DNA of 64,000 nucleotides, from the NCBI GenBank assembly GCA_017625465.1, contig JAGAKS010000016.1, forward strand, positions 62,001-126,000, given 5' to 3'. Positions within the stretch are counted from its first letter, which is position 1, and every line of letters starts with the position of its first letter. The notes beneath the pieces were generated by a model, which was given only the letters and a program-made list of their open reading frames with translations, was not told where the DNA came from and did not search any database. This document shows, one piece after another, positions 36,836 through 45,838 of the stretch. The stretch is from Clostridia bacterium. Its GTDB lineage: Bacteria; Bacillota; Clostridia; TANB77; CAG-508. The translations under genes were made by a program, and so were the position numbers.

Positions 36836-37972
36836 TTAGTCTCCTAAGCACATACCTAAATCACGTGCAACGCGAACTAAATCATCATCCATTTTTATTT
36901 TTCTAATGTTACTTTCTTTAGTATTACCTGATGCAGCACCAACAACTTTATTGTTTCCAACTACATCTTCTAAAGAAACATATCCCATTTTTCCATCTTT
37001 GTATGTAACTAAAACATTGAAAATTCCTTCCATAGCAAGTTCCATAGCTTTAGTACCATATTTTGTAGAAAGAATCCTATCGAATGCACTTGGTGTTCCG
37101 CCTCTTTGAACATAACCTAAAACCGTGTTTCTTGTAACCATTCCTGTTAAAGCTTCGATATCATTAGCTAATTTTTCTCCAATACCGCCAAGTCTGATAT
37201 TGTCTAATCCAGAACCATCATTTAAGTTCTTTTTAATAACCATTTCTCCATCTTTTGGCATAGCACCTTCTGAAGCAACAACGATTGTAAATTCTTTTCC
37301 TCTGTTTCTTCTTTCGTTGATTTTTTCAACTACTTTATTTATATCATAAGGAATTTCTGGAATTAAAGCAACATCTGCTCCACCAGCTATAGCTGATTCT
37401 AGAGCAATCCATCCAGCATATCTTCCCATAACTTCAAGTACCATTACTCTGTGATGTGATTCAGCAGTAGTATGTAATCTATCAATAGCTTCTGTAGCTA
37501 CTGACACAGCTGTATTATATCCAAAAGTCATATCTGTGTGTGCAACATCATTATCAATAGTTTTTGGAACACCAATAAAGTTTACTCCTTTTAAAGAGAA
37601 ATCTCTACTAGATTTTTGTGTTCCATCTCCTCCTAAAGCAAATACACAGTCAAAGCCTGCATTTTTTATATTTTCAACACATTTATCTGATAAGTCTTTA
37701 AATTCTACACTTCCATCTTCGTTAACTACTTTATAGTTAAATACATTTGTACTATTTGAAGTACCTATTATTGTACCACCTTTATGTAATAAACCAGATG
37801 CATTTGTAGCTAAATCTAATTTCACATAATTGTTTTCTAATAAACCTTTGTATCCTTCTATAAAACCATAGCACTCTATTCCGTTTGTTCTGGCAGTCTT
37901 TACGATTGCTCTTATTACGGCATTAAGTCCTGGTGCATCTCCGCCATTAGTTAATATTGCAACTTTTTTCAT
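36836..37972 (-). CDS. pfkA: 6-phosphofructokinase (mixed active-site type)
   Basis: A 378-residue phosphofructokinase. The N-terminal glycine loop NGGDAPGLNA is at residues 9-18, the nucleotide loop GGDG at 114-117, and the catalytic loop PKTIDND at 136-142. ATP-dependent enzymes usually have GGDG with PGTIDND and pyrophosphate-dependent ones GGDD with PKTIDND. Here Gly is combined with Lys, a mix known in some ATP-using members of the longer PFK group. ATP as the phosphoryl donor is therefore more likely but not certain. It is a single-gene unit. Confidence 0.93.
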   Translation of the reverse strand: MKKVAILTNGGDAPGLNAVIRAIVKTARTNGIECYGFIEGYKGLLENNYVKLDLATNASGLLHKGGTIIGTSNSTNVFNYKVVNEDGSVEFKDLSDKCVENIKNAGFDCVFALGGDGTQKSSRDFSLKGVNFIGVPKTIDNDVAHTDMTFGYNTAVSVATEAIDRLHTTAESHHRVMVLEVMGRYAGWIALESAIAGGADVALIPEIPYDINKVVEKINERRNRGKEFTIVVASEGAMPKDGEMVIKKNLNDGSGLDNIRLGGIGEKLANDIEALTGMVTRNTVLGYVQRGGTPSAFDRILSTKYGTKAMELAMEGIFNVLVTYKDGKMGYVSLEDVVGNNKVVGAASGNTKESNIRKIKMDDDLVRVARDLGMCLGD

Positions 37973-38053
37973 ATATAATCCTCCTTAGATTACAAATCTT
38001 ATTTTCAACAATGTAAATTATATATTTTTTAAAATTCAAATACAAGCCTTTTT

Positions 38054-38659
38054 CTAGATTTTTTTGATTTTTTTAATTGGATAATATATTAAAGCTGAAA
38101 GTACAACACCTGATGTTGCTGTAATTGCTTGTGTAGCTCCCATTGCAGTCTTAAACATTGTAGCAACTTTTTCTGGAAATACCCCAAATAAATTTACAAC
38201 ATTAAAGAAAGCAAAGATAATTGCTACTTTAACAACTATTCCTACTATTCCTGCTAAGAAATAATTTTTTTGTTTAGAAACTAATAATAATTTGTAACTA
38301 TATACTATAGCAAAATTTCCTAGCCAAATTGCTGGAATCATATATATCATAAATGGTGAAGCTGTTTTAAAAATATAGCCACCTAATAAGCTTGATATAC
38401 TAGGAAGTGTAATTATTCCTACTATTTTCTTCCATCCTTTTAAATTAATTGCTGTCATAACTAAAGCTGTATTTACTATAGTTCCCACTATTAATTGTGA
38501 ATTAACAGCTAAAAAACTTTCTGCTCCAAATAATGCTTTAATCCATGTAGGTACAAATGTTGGTACAACTAATGCAGCAAAGCATACAAGAATAATTTGC
38601 ATGATATCTACTGCTTTTGAGTAATCGCAAATTCTTTTTGATAATACATTTTCGTTCAT
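38054..38659 (-). CDS. Six-helix membrane protein, unknown
   Basis: A 201-residue polytopic membrane protein with about six hydrophobic helices and a basic C terminus (YYPIKKIKKI). Compact size and helix count resemble small-molecule transporter or energy-coupling S-component folds, but no motif proves this. It has an ATG start with GGAG upstream. It stands alone between rubrerythrin and pfkA. Confidence 0.55.
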   Translation of the reverse strand: MNENVLSKRICDYSKAVDIMQIILVCFAALVVPTFVPTWIKALFGAESFLAVNSQLIVGTIVNTALVMTAINLKGWKKIVGIITLPSISSLLGGYIFKTASPFMIYMIPAIWLGNFAIVYSYKLLLVSKQKNYFLAGIVGIVVKVAIIFAFFNVVNLFGVFPEKVATMFKTAMGATQAITATSGVVLSALIYYPIKKIKKI

Positions 38660-38700
38660 TTTTATATCTCCTTTTCGTTTTTTCTTATTTTATTACATAA

Positions 38701-38730
38701 AAGTAGTCTGTTCAATAGAACAGACCACTT
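38701..38730 (-). terminator. Terminator of the perR-rubrerythrin unit
   Basis: A 13-pair stem (38701-38713 with 38718-38730) with an AATA loop; one pair is a G-U wobble only in the minus-strand RNA. A U-rich tract follows. Confidence 0.75.
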
Positions 38731-38736
38731 AGTCTA

Positions 38737-39279
38737 TTAATAATTTTCTGCTTTTACTTCGAAGAATGCTTGTGGATGTGCACATACTGGGCAAACTTCT
38801 GGAGCTTCTTTACCAATGCAAATATGTCCACAGTTTCTACATTTCCAAATTTTATCTCCATCTTTAGAGAATACTAAACCATCTTCAACATTTTCTAATA
38901 ATTTTTTATATCTTTCTTCATGTTCTTTTTCAATTTTTCCAACAGCTTCGAATAAATAAGCAATTTTATCGAATCCTTCTTCTTTAGCTTCTTGAGCCAT
39001 TCTGTCATACATATCTGTCCATTCGTAGTTTTCACCTTCTGCAGCTATTTTTAAGTTTTCTGTAGTAGTACCTACTTCTCCACCATTTAATAATTTGTAC
39101 CATAATTTAGCATGTTCTTTTTCATTGTCTGCTGTTTCTTGGAATATAGCAGCTATTTGCTCATATCCTTCTTTTTTAGCTTTGCTTGCGAAATATGTGT
39201 ATTTATTTCTTGCTTGAGATTCTCCAGCAAAAGCCTCCATTAAATTTTTTTCTGTTTTTGTACCTTTTAATTCTGGCAT
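38737..39279 (-). CDS. rbr: Rubrerythrin
   Basis: A 180-residue peroxide-reducing iron protein of anaerobes. The four-helix diiron domain carries Glu20, the ExxH pair ETADNEKEH near 48-56, Glu94-97 region and KIEKEHE near 115-121. The C-terminal rubredoxin domain binds iron with cysteines 147, 150, 163 and 166. It lies directly after a Fur/PerR-type regulator gene that has a palindromic operator, which points to peroxide control. Confidence 0.96.
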   Translation of the reverse strand: MPELKGTKTEKNLMEAFAGESQARNKYTYFASKAKKEGYEQIAAIFQETADNEKEHAKLWYKLLNGGEVGTTTENLKIAAEGENYEWTDMYDRMAQEAKEEGFDKIAYLFEAVGKIEKEHEERYKKLLENVEDGLVFSKDGDKIWKCRNCGHICIGKEAPEVCPVCAHPQAFFEVKAENY

Positions 39280-39297
39280 AACATTTACCTCCTAAAT

Positions 39298-39681
39298 TTA
39301 TTTTTTGTTTTTACAGTTTTTGCAAATACCGTAAACAATAAACTGATTAGACAAATCTTCAAGCTCAGTTTGGCTTATTATTGCATTTTTCATACTATCA
39401 TTTAACAAAACTTCAAAATCAAATACCTCTCCACAAATTTTGCAAATTGCATGACTGTGAAAATTGCAAACATAATCAAATTTGTCTGGTTTTTCTAAAA
39501 TTGAAATCTTATTTACTAATCCCTTATCGACTAGTAAATTCAAGTTTCTGTATACCGTTCCTCTACTAATGTTAGGATTTTTAAGTTTCAATTTCATGTA
39601 GATTTCTTCAGCTGTTAAGTGATTTTTACTTTCTTTTATGCAATTAAAAACCTCTTCTCTTTGCTTTGAATATTTCTCCAT
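39298..39681 (-). CDS. Fur-family transcriptional regulator, PerR-like
   Basis: A 127-residue metalloregulator. The winged helix is at about residues 1-80 (HLTAEEIYMKL, ISRGTVYRNLNLLVDKGLV), followed by a metal-sensing domain with FHSHAICKICGEVFDF and a final GICKNC zinc pair. The HxH and Cys pairs fit Fur, PerR or Zur; linkage to rubrerythrin favours PerR. A perfect 11-1-11 palindrome just upstream suggests autoregulation. ATG start. Confidence 0.88.
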   Translation of the reverse strand: MEKYSKQREEVFNCIKESKNHLTAEEIYMKLKLKNPNISRGTVYRNLNLLVDKGLVNKISILEKPDKFDYVCNFHSHAICKICGEVFDFEVLLNDSMKNAIISQTELEDLSNQFIVYGICKNCKNKK

Positions 39682-39696
39682 AGTTACTCCTTTTTA

Positions 39697-39719
39697 ATAA
39701 TAGGAATAATTCCTATTAT
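39697..39719. promoter_or_regulatory. Palindromic operator upstream of the PerR-like regulator
   Basis: A perfect inverted repeat: ATAATAGGAAT, one central base, ATTCCTATTAT. It sits 16-38 bases before the start codon, in the promoter region (a TTGACT -35 lies just upstream on the minus strand). The AT-rich dyad with 7-1-7-like core resembles Fur/PerR boxes. Confidence 0.65.
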
Positions 39720-39735
39720 GTATTTTATCATAGTC

Positions 39736-39774
39736 AAAAAAAAATGCAAGCACTTTTTTTAAAATGCTTACATT
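39736..39774 (-). terminator. Terminator of the HD-domain hydrolase gene
   Basis: A 10-pair stem (39743-39752 with 39765-39774), 12-base loop, followed by a run of U on the minus strand. One pair is a G-U wobble only in the minus transcript. Confidence 0.7.
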
Positions 39775-39780
39775 TTTTAT

Positions 39781-41685
39781 TTATCTTGTTTCGCGATTAT
39801 TCTTTCTTAAATCCCATAAATTTTTAATTGTAGCAAATACAGAAGTATTATCTTTCTTTTCTGTATTGCTTATCTCTTTAGATTGTAGTTTTTGAATATT
39901 ATCCCAAGCTTTATGTTTTTGAGATTCTGCTCTAAAATCAAAACTATCATAAGTTCTTGCAAGACTTTCTTTCGTTTCTTTGCTTGGATTTGAATATAAT
40001 TCATAAACTTTTTTCCATTCATAATCATTAAGACTTGCTAAATATTGTGCACCAATTTCCATTGCAACCATTTCATGAAAAGGAATTATTCCATCTTTTG
40101 GGCTACCTTCTTTTAGCTTTGAAATTGCACGATCTTTGATTTTTGCACTTGCCTTATCAAGCCAAACTTTTCTTTTAAATTGGTCTATAGGATTTTTTGA
40201 TAGTGGATTCATCATTCTTTGCATTGTGCTATCTTCATAAGTCAATTCTAAAATTTCTTCAAAATCTCTAATAAAACTTTCTATTCTTTCTTTTTTCTTG
40301 CCTTCTGCTTGAATTTCTACTGCATCTACTGAACCTGTAGTAACAGCACGAGCAACATCTATTTCACCTTTAATAGTTTCTTCAAAAGCTTTTTTGCAAG
40401 ATTCGATAGTAAAAGCAAAATCTTCTGGAGTTATATTAGAAATATATTTTGCAAAACCATAAGTTAATTCATGATTTTTTGCACTATCTAATAATAATTC
40501 TGTCTGTTTAGGATCATTATAAAATTTAGCTATAAGTGAATCTTCAATATTATTAGCATCAATTATTCCTGTTTTTGTAAGAAATCTTCCTGCTGATTTC
40601 ATCATACCTTCTAGCGCTGGTACATATTGTTCATGATCTTCTTTCATAACAGTATAATTTACCATCAATTTATTATTTATATCACGTATTCTATGCATTA
40701 CCTTTGAAACTTCAGGAGACATACGAATATTATTTCTTTTAGTATTTTTCTTAACATCTTCTATAAATATTTTTTGCATTTCTTTTGCAAAATTGTCATA
40801 ATCTTCTTCAGTTTTACAAGCTAGTAATTTATCTAGACTATCATCACTCATACCTAATTCTTTAAAGGCTTTTTGGTATTCTGCGTAAAAATCATATTCA
40901 GTACCGTCTATTTTACCTTTAGGCATATTACAACGATTTCTAAATATATCTACTAAATCAAAAGGTATATATGAAATTTTATCAGTAAGTCTCATCAAAC
41001 TTCCTTCAGCAGTAGCTGGAATTAATGTTCTATCAAAACCTTTTTTAGTATAGCATCCCATAAGTTCATTTTCATATTGTTCTTTCTTTTTTGAAAAATC
41101 TGGTGCATAACTATATTCTGATTTTTCTCCATTGTGGTCATTTATAGCATCAAATATTAGCCACATATCATTTTTAATAGCTGCTAAAGCACTTTTTGAT
41201 ATATTAGGATTTTCTCTTTGTATTCTCTCTATAATTTCATCTTGAGCTTTGTATCTTATACTCAAATTTCTGGCACCAATTGCGTTATGTACAAAATTTG
41301 GCATTCCATAAGTATCTTTAATACTAGATAACCACCATTCACCACTATGTCCTAAAAAAGTATGTCCTATATCGTGGTGTCTTGCCATAACTCTAACAAT
41401 ATCAGAATTTAACCAATCAAAATTATCAGCAATTTCTCCTGCAATCTCAGCACAATTATAAGTATGTTTTCTTCTAGTGACTGTTCCTTCTACTGGATTT
41501 CTTAAAAGTTTGAACATCATTGTTCTACTATTATCATCTGTATTATATTTTTCAAACACTTCATCTATAATTTTAGCATAAGGTTCAAGTCTTTCTAATT
41601 GGGTTCTTTTTCTTAACGCACCTATTTCATCTCTTAATTTTCCAAAGACACTATTTGAAACCCCACTAATATCTCTCGCTTTCAT
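39781..41685 (-). CDS. HD-domain phosphohydrolase, dGTPase-like
   Basis: A 634-residue protein. Residues about 60-250 form an HD domain: RRKHTYNCAEIAGEIADN, then MARHHDIGHTFLGHSGEWWL (metal-binding H..HD near 107-115) and a later Asp in GSLMRLTDKISYIPFD. This arrangement matches deoxyguanosinetriphosphate triphosphohydrolase-like proteins, which hydrolyse dNTPs. The C-terminal 350 residues are helical and less conserved, and the protein is longer than usual dGTPases (about 450-500). Substrate is inferred from family only. Confidence 0.8.
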   Translation of the reverse strand: MKARDISGVSNSVFGKLRDEIGALRKRTQLERLEPYAKIIDEVFEKYNTDDNSRTMMFKLLRNPVEGTVTRRKHTYNCAEIAGEIADNFDWLNSDIVRVMARHHDIGHTFLGHSGEWWLSSIKDTYGMPNFVHNAIGARNLSIRYKAQDEIIERIQRENPNISKSALAAIKNDMWLIFDAINDHNGEKSEYSYAPDFSKKKEQYENELMGCYTKKGFDRTLIPATAEGSLMRLTDKISYIPFDLVDIFRNRCNMPKGKIDGTEYDFYAEYQKAFKELGMSDDSLDKLLACKTEEDYDNFAKEMQKIFIEDVKKNTKRNNIRMSPEVSKVMHRIRDINNKLMVNYTVMKEDHEQYVPALEGMMKSAGRFLTKTGIIDANNIEDSLIAKFYNDPKQTELLLDSAKNHELTYGFAKYISNITPEDFAFTIESCKKAFEETIKGEIDVARAVTTGSVDAVEIQAEGKKKERIESFIRDFEEILELTYEDSTMQRMMNPLSKNPIDQFKRKVWLDKASAKIKDRAISKLKEGSPKDGIIPFHEMVAMEIGAQYLASLNDYEWKKVYELYSNPSKETKESLARTYDSFDFRAESQKHKAWDNIQKLQSKEISNTEKKDNTSVFATIKNLWDLRKNNRETR

Positions 41686-41789
41686 TAAAACATACCCCTT
41701 TCAAAAGCATTAGATGAAAATATTATAGCACGTTTTTTATAGGAAGTAAACATAATATTTATTTTTTTATATTTAATCGTCTTATTTTC

Positions 41790-41818
41790 TTGCAAAAAGT
41801 CTAATTTTGTAATATAAT
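41790..41818 (+). promoter_or_regulatory. Promoter of the pfkB-purE-purC-purH operon
   Basis: Plus-strand -35 TTGCAA (41790-41795), 17-base spacer, -10 TATAAT (41813-41818). The transcript leader before the first ATG is only about 25 bases, so no purine riboswitch can be present here. Confidence 0.75.
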
Positions 41819-41848
41819 GTTTTCGTATTTTTTTATTGGAGGAAAGTC

Positions 41849-42745
41849 ATGAAAATATTTGTATCACATGGTGATATTATTTTAGACAAAATTTACAACG
41901 ACAATCTAGAATTAATTGCTCAAGATGGCGGTGGTTGTAACTGGAACGATTTATATAATCTTAGTTTAATGGGAGAAAAATGCTATGCTGTTGGCTCTAT
42001 TGGTAACGACAATGAGGGCAAACTTGCCATAGCTTCTTTAATTAATGCGGGTGTTAACACTGATAATGTTATAATTGAAGAAAAAAGCACAAATGTTATG
42101 AATGTAATTATTCCTAGCAAAGATTTAGAAGATGATTCTATTATTCATAGTTGGTATAACCCTATTACAATGGATTATACTATGAATTTTTCTAACAATT
42201 TGCCTGTAAATTTACCAAAAGAATTAGAAAACGAAGAAGTTTACGTTATTTTAGACAAATTCTTACCAGTAAATTTAGAGTTTATTAATAATATTAAAAA
42301 TAAGAAAGTATGCTTAGATATTGGCCATATAAGATTTTTTGAACATTTTACACGCCAATATCTTTTAAATTTCTTTCAAAAAGCTGATTTTATTCAACTT
42401 AATGAAAACGTAATATCTCTTTTATTTGAAAGATTACATGTAAAATCTTTAGTAGAATTATTTGAACTTTTAAATCCTGACCTTATGGTGCTTACTAAAG
42501 GAAAACGTGGCGCAGAATATTTATTTAAAGAAAATGGAGAAATAAAAGTTGCTTTTGAAGCACCTAAAATTATCGCAGAAATCGTTGATAGCTCTGGTGC
42601 TGGAGATGCTTTCTTCTCTACTACTCTTCGTGAATATGCTTATGCAGACAAAATAGATTTAGAATTTACTAAAAAGACTTTTGAACTTGCCAACAAATCA
42701 TCTCGTGAAGTTATTGCTCAAGTTGGCAGTAGAATAAAGAAATAA
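41849..42745 (+). CDS. PfkB-family carbohydrate or nucleoside kinase
   Basis: A 298-residue ribokinase-type kinase. The family signature DSSGAGDAFFSTTLREYA near residues 248-265 contains the catalytic Asp (GAGD). An N-terminal VSHGDIILDKI and GGGCNWNDLYNLSLMG segment fits the sugar-binding half. It opens a plus-strand operon with purE, purC and purH, 20 bases before purE, which hints at a nucleoside or ribose substrate, but specificity cannot be read from the sequence. Confidence 0.85.
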   Translation: MKIFVSHGDIILDKIYNDNLELIAQDGGGCNWNDLYNLSLMGEKCYAVGSIGNDNEGKLAIASLINAGVNTDNVIIEEKSTNVMNVIIPSKDLEDDSIIHSWYNPITMDYTMNFSNNLPVNLPKELENEEVYVILDKFLPVNLEFINNIKNKKVCLDIGHIRFFEHFTRQYLLNFFQKADFIQLNENVISLLFERLHVKSLVELFELLNPDLMVLTKGKRGAEYLFKENGEIKVAFEAPKIIAEIVDSSGAGDAFFSTTLREYAYADKIDLEFTKKTFELANKSSREVIAQVGSRIKK

Positions 42746-42764
42746 ATTAAAGGAGGAATAAAAA

Positions 42765-43289
42765 ATGGAAAACGTTGATGTTGCTATCGTCATGGGCAGT
42801 GATTCTGATTTACCTATTATGAAAGATGCTGCAAAAGTTCTTGAAGACATGGGAATTAGTTATGAAATTAAAGTTCTATCTGTTCACAGAACACCAGAAA
42901 AAGCTATGGAATATGCTAATAGTCTAAAAGAACGTAAAGTAAAAGTTATTATTGGAGGTGCTGGAGGTGCTGCTCACCTACCTGGTATATTTGCTGCTAT
43001 AGTTCCAGTTCCAGTAATTGGTGTTCCAATTCATACAAAAACTTTAAGTGGTGTTGATTCACTTTACTCTATAGTTCAAATGCCATCTGGTATTCCTGTT
43101 GCAACAGTTGCAATCAATGGTGCAAAAAATGCTGGTATTTTAGCTGCTACTATCTTAGGTACAGGAAATGATGAAATTAGAAATAAAATAATTGATTACA
43201 AAGCTTCTTTAGCTGATGCTGTTACTAAAAAAGATGAAAAATTACAAAGCATTGGTTATGAAAAGTATTTAGAAGAACAAGGTAAATAA
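42765..43289 (+). CDS. purE: N5-carboxyaminoimidazole ribonucleotide mutase
   Basis: A 174-residue class I PurE. The motif GSDSDLPIMKDAAKVLE is at about residues 12-28, with the conserved SVHRTPEKAMEYA and GGAGGAAHLPG segments that bind the nucleotide. It moves the carboxyl group in purine synthesis. No purK is in the window. GGAGG site 8 bases upstream. Confidence 0.96.
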   Translation: MENVDVAIVMGSDSDLPIMKDAAKVLEDMGISYEIKVLSVHRTPEKAMEYANSLKERKVKVIIGGAGGAAHLPGIFAAIVPVPVIGVPIHTKTLSGVDSLYSIVQMPSGIPVATVAINGAKNAGILAATILGTGNDEIRNKIIDYKASLADAVTKKDEKLQSIGYEKYLEEQGK

Positions 43290-43313
43290 TTTTATATAAG
43301 GAGAATTTATATT

Positions 43314-44165
43314 ATGAAAAAAATTAGTAGTGGAAAAGTTCGTGAAATTTATGAAGTTGATGAAAACAAATTATTATTAGTAGTTTCTGATAGAATATCT
43401 GCTTTTGATTATATTCTACCAGCTATGATTCCTAATAAAGGAAAAGTTTTAAATAAAATATCAGAATTCTGGTTTGATTATGTTAAAGATGTAATTCCTA
43501 ACCACATTATCTCTACTGATATTAAAGACTTCCCAGAAGAATTTCAAACACCTGAATTTGAAGGAAGAAGTATGTTAGTAAAAAAATTAAAAATGATTCC
43601 TGTTGAATGTATTGTTAGAGGATATATCACTGGTTCTGGATGGAAAAGTTACAAAGAAGATGGTACAGTTTGTGGTATAAAACTTCCAGAAGGTTTACAA
43701 GAATCTGAAAAATTACCTGAACCTATCTTCACTCCTACAACAAAAGCAAAACTTGGAACACATGATGAAAATATATCTTTTGATAAAGTTTGTGAAATGC
43801 TTGGAAAAGATTTAGCCGAAAAATTAAGAGCAAAAACAATTGAAGTTTATACAAAATGTGCTGAATATGCTGCTACTCGTGGAATTATTATTGCAGACAC
43901 AAAATTTGAATTTGGTTTAGATGAAAATGGCGAACTTGTTTTAGGAGATGAAGTTTTAACACCAGATTCTAGTCGTTTCTGGCCTGCTAACGAATATGAA
44001 GTTGGAAAAACACAAAATAGTTTTGATAAACAATATATGAGAAACTGGATTAAATCTTCAGGATACGACCCAGAAACAAAAGCTCCTATTCCAGAAGATG
44101 TTATAAATACTACAGCAAATAAATATATAGAAGCTTATGAAATTTTAACTGGTAAAAAATTTTAA
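43314..44165 (+). CDS. purC: SAICAR synthetase
   Basis: A 283-residue enzyme that ligates aspartate to CAIR. SGKVREIYEVDENKLLLVVS at the N terminus (ATP loop), VECIVRGYITGSGWKSY and DTKFEFGLDENGEL are signature segments. The length is that of the longer PurC form (about 290) rather than the 235-residue Bacillus form. Strong ribosome binding site; between purE and purH. Confidence 0.96.
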   Translation: MKKISSGKVREIYEVDENKLLLVVSDRISAFDYILPAMIPNKGKVLNKISEFWFDYVKDVIPNHIISTDIKDFPEEFQTPEFEGRSMLVKKLKMIPVECIVRGYITGSGWKSYKEDGTVCGIKLPEGLQESEKLPEPIFTPTTKAKLGTHDENISFDKVCEMLGKDLAEKLRAKTIEVYTKCAEYAATRGIIIADTKFEFGLDENGELVLGDEVLTPDSSRFWPANEYEVGKTQNSFDKQYMRNWIKSSGYDPETKAPIPEDVINTTANKYIEAYEILTGKKF

Positions 44166-44210
44166 AATATAAATAGTAAAAATTATAGATTTTTACGGAT
44201 TGGAGAAAAA

Positions 44211-45761
44211 ATGAGAGCCCTAATTAGTGTATCAGATAAAACTGGTATAGTTGAATTTGCAAAAGAATTAGAAGCCTTAGGAATTGAAATTATTTCTACT
44301 GGCGGAACTTATAAAAAATTAAAAGAAGAAAATGTAAAAGCAATTGAAATTTCTGAACTTACAGGATTTCCTGAATGTTTAGATGGTAGAGTTAAAACTC
44401 TTCACCCAAAAGTTCATGCTGGAATTTTAGCAATGCGTGCTAATGAAGAACACATGAAACAATTAAAAGAATTAGATGTTGATACAATTGATTTTGTTAT
44501 TGTTAACTTATATCCTTTCAAAGCTACTATGATGAAAGAAGGAGTTACAAGAGCAGAATGTGTTGAAAACATCGATATTGGTGGTCCTACTATGCTTCGT
44601 AGTGCGGCTAAAAATTATCAAGATGTTGCAGTTGTTACAGACCCAGCAGATTATGCAAAAATTTTAGAAGAACTAAAAACAAATGGTTCTGTTTCACTTG
44701 ATACTAAATTCTACTTAATGCAAAAAGTATTCGAACATACTGCAAATTATGATACTATGATTTTCAATTATATTAAAGAACAAAGAAATGATACTTCTTA
44801 CCCAGAAAAACTTTCTTTAACTTATGAAAAAGTTCAAGAAATGAGATATGGTGAAAACCCACATCAAACTGGTTGCTTATATAAAGAGCCTGGAAAATGT
44901 ATTGGTTCATTAGTTACAGCAAAACAATTAAATGGTAAAGAATTATCTTTCAATAATATCAATGACACAAACGGTGCCTTAGAGTTATTAAAAGAATTTA
45001 CAGAACCTACTGTTGTTGCTTGTAAACATGGTAACCCTTGCGGTGTTGGAAGTGATAGTAAAGATATTTACAAAGCTTGGGAAAAAGCTTATAGTGCAGA
45101 CAAAATGTCTATATTTGGAGGAATTGTCGTAACAAATAGAGAATTAACTAACGACATTGCAAAAGAAATGTCTGAAATGTTCTTAGAAGTTATAGTAGCT
45201 CCATCTTACACTGATGAAGCTTTAGAAACTCTTAAAAAGAAAAAGAATGTTAGAGTTTTATTACTTCCTGAAATTACAACTAAACAACCTGAAAATTCTT
45301 ATGATATTAAAAAAATTAATGGTGGTATTATAGTTCAATCAATTGATAGTAAAACACTTGAAGATTATGAAGTTGTAACTAATAGAAAACCAACTGAAAA
45401 AGAAATAGAAGATATGTTATTTGCTTGGAATGTTGTAAAATATACTAAGTCAAATGCCATTGTAGTAGCTAAAGATAAACAAACTATTGGTATTGGTCCT
45501 GGACAAGTTAATAGAATTTGGGCTTCTAAACAATGCTTCGAGCATGCAGAAGAATTAATTGGCGAAGGTGCTACAAATGGTGCTGTACTTGCTTCTGATG
45601 CCTTCTTCCCATTTGATGATAATGTTGAAGCTGCTCATCAAGCTGGAATTACAGCTATAATTCAACCAGGTGGTGCTATGAGAGATCAACTTTCAATAGA
45701 TAAATGTAATGAATATGGAATGGCAATGATATTTACTCACATGAGACACTTTAGACACTAA
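44211..45761 (+). CDS. purH: Bifunctional AICAR transformylase/IMP cyclohydrolase
   Basis: A 516-residue enzyme for the last two steps to IMP. The N-terminal cyclohydrolase (about 1-195) has SVSDKTGIVEFAKEL and STGGTYKKL; the C-terminal transformylase has RYGENPHQTG, the catalytic KHGNPCG (Lys and His) and QPGGAMRD. Length is normal. It ends before a two-way terminator shared with purB. Confidence 0.97.
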   Translation: MRALISVSDKTGIVEFAKELEALGIEIISTGGTYKKLKEENVKAIEISELTGFPECLDGRVKTLHPKVHAGILAMRANEEHMKQLKELDVDTIDFVIVNLYPFKATMMKEGVTRAECVENIDIGGPTMLRSAAKNYQDVAVVTDPADYAKILEELKTNGSVSLDTKFYLMQKVFEHTANYDTMIFNYIKEQRNDTSYPEKLSLTYEKVQEMRYGENPHQTGCLYKEPGKCIGSLVTAKQLNGKELSFNNINDTNGALELLKEFTEPTVVACKHGNPCGVGSDSKDIYKAWEKAYSADKMSIFGGIVVTNRELTNDIAKEMSEMFLEVIVAPSYTDEALETLKKKKNVRVLLLPEITTKQPENSYDIKKINGGIIVQSIDSKTLEDYEVVTNRKPTEKEIEDMLFAWNVVKYTKSNAIVVAKDKQTIGIGPGQVNRIWASKQCFEHAEELIGEGATNGAVLASDAFFPFDDNVEAAHQAGITAIIQPGGAMRDQLSIDKCNEYGMAMIFTHMRHFRH

Positions 45762-45785
45762 AATTAAATTCAATATTTATAACAT

Positions 45786-45821
45786 AAAAATAGTGTGTGA
45801 TTTAAGTCACACACTATTTTT
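45786..45821. terminator. Bidirectional terminator between purH and purB
   Basis: A perfect 15-pair stem (45786-45800 with 45807-45821) with a 6-base loop. A-rich and T-rich flanks give U runs in both directions, ending the rightward purECH and leftward purMLB transcripts. Confidence 0.9.
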
Positions 45822-45838
45822 CATATTATCTATTAATT

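Noticed and set aside
41819..41848. Purine riboswitch before the pur genes
   Set aside because: The leader after the promoter is only about 25-30 bases, too short for the aptamer; the purM leader is equally short.
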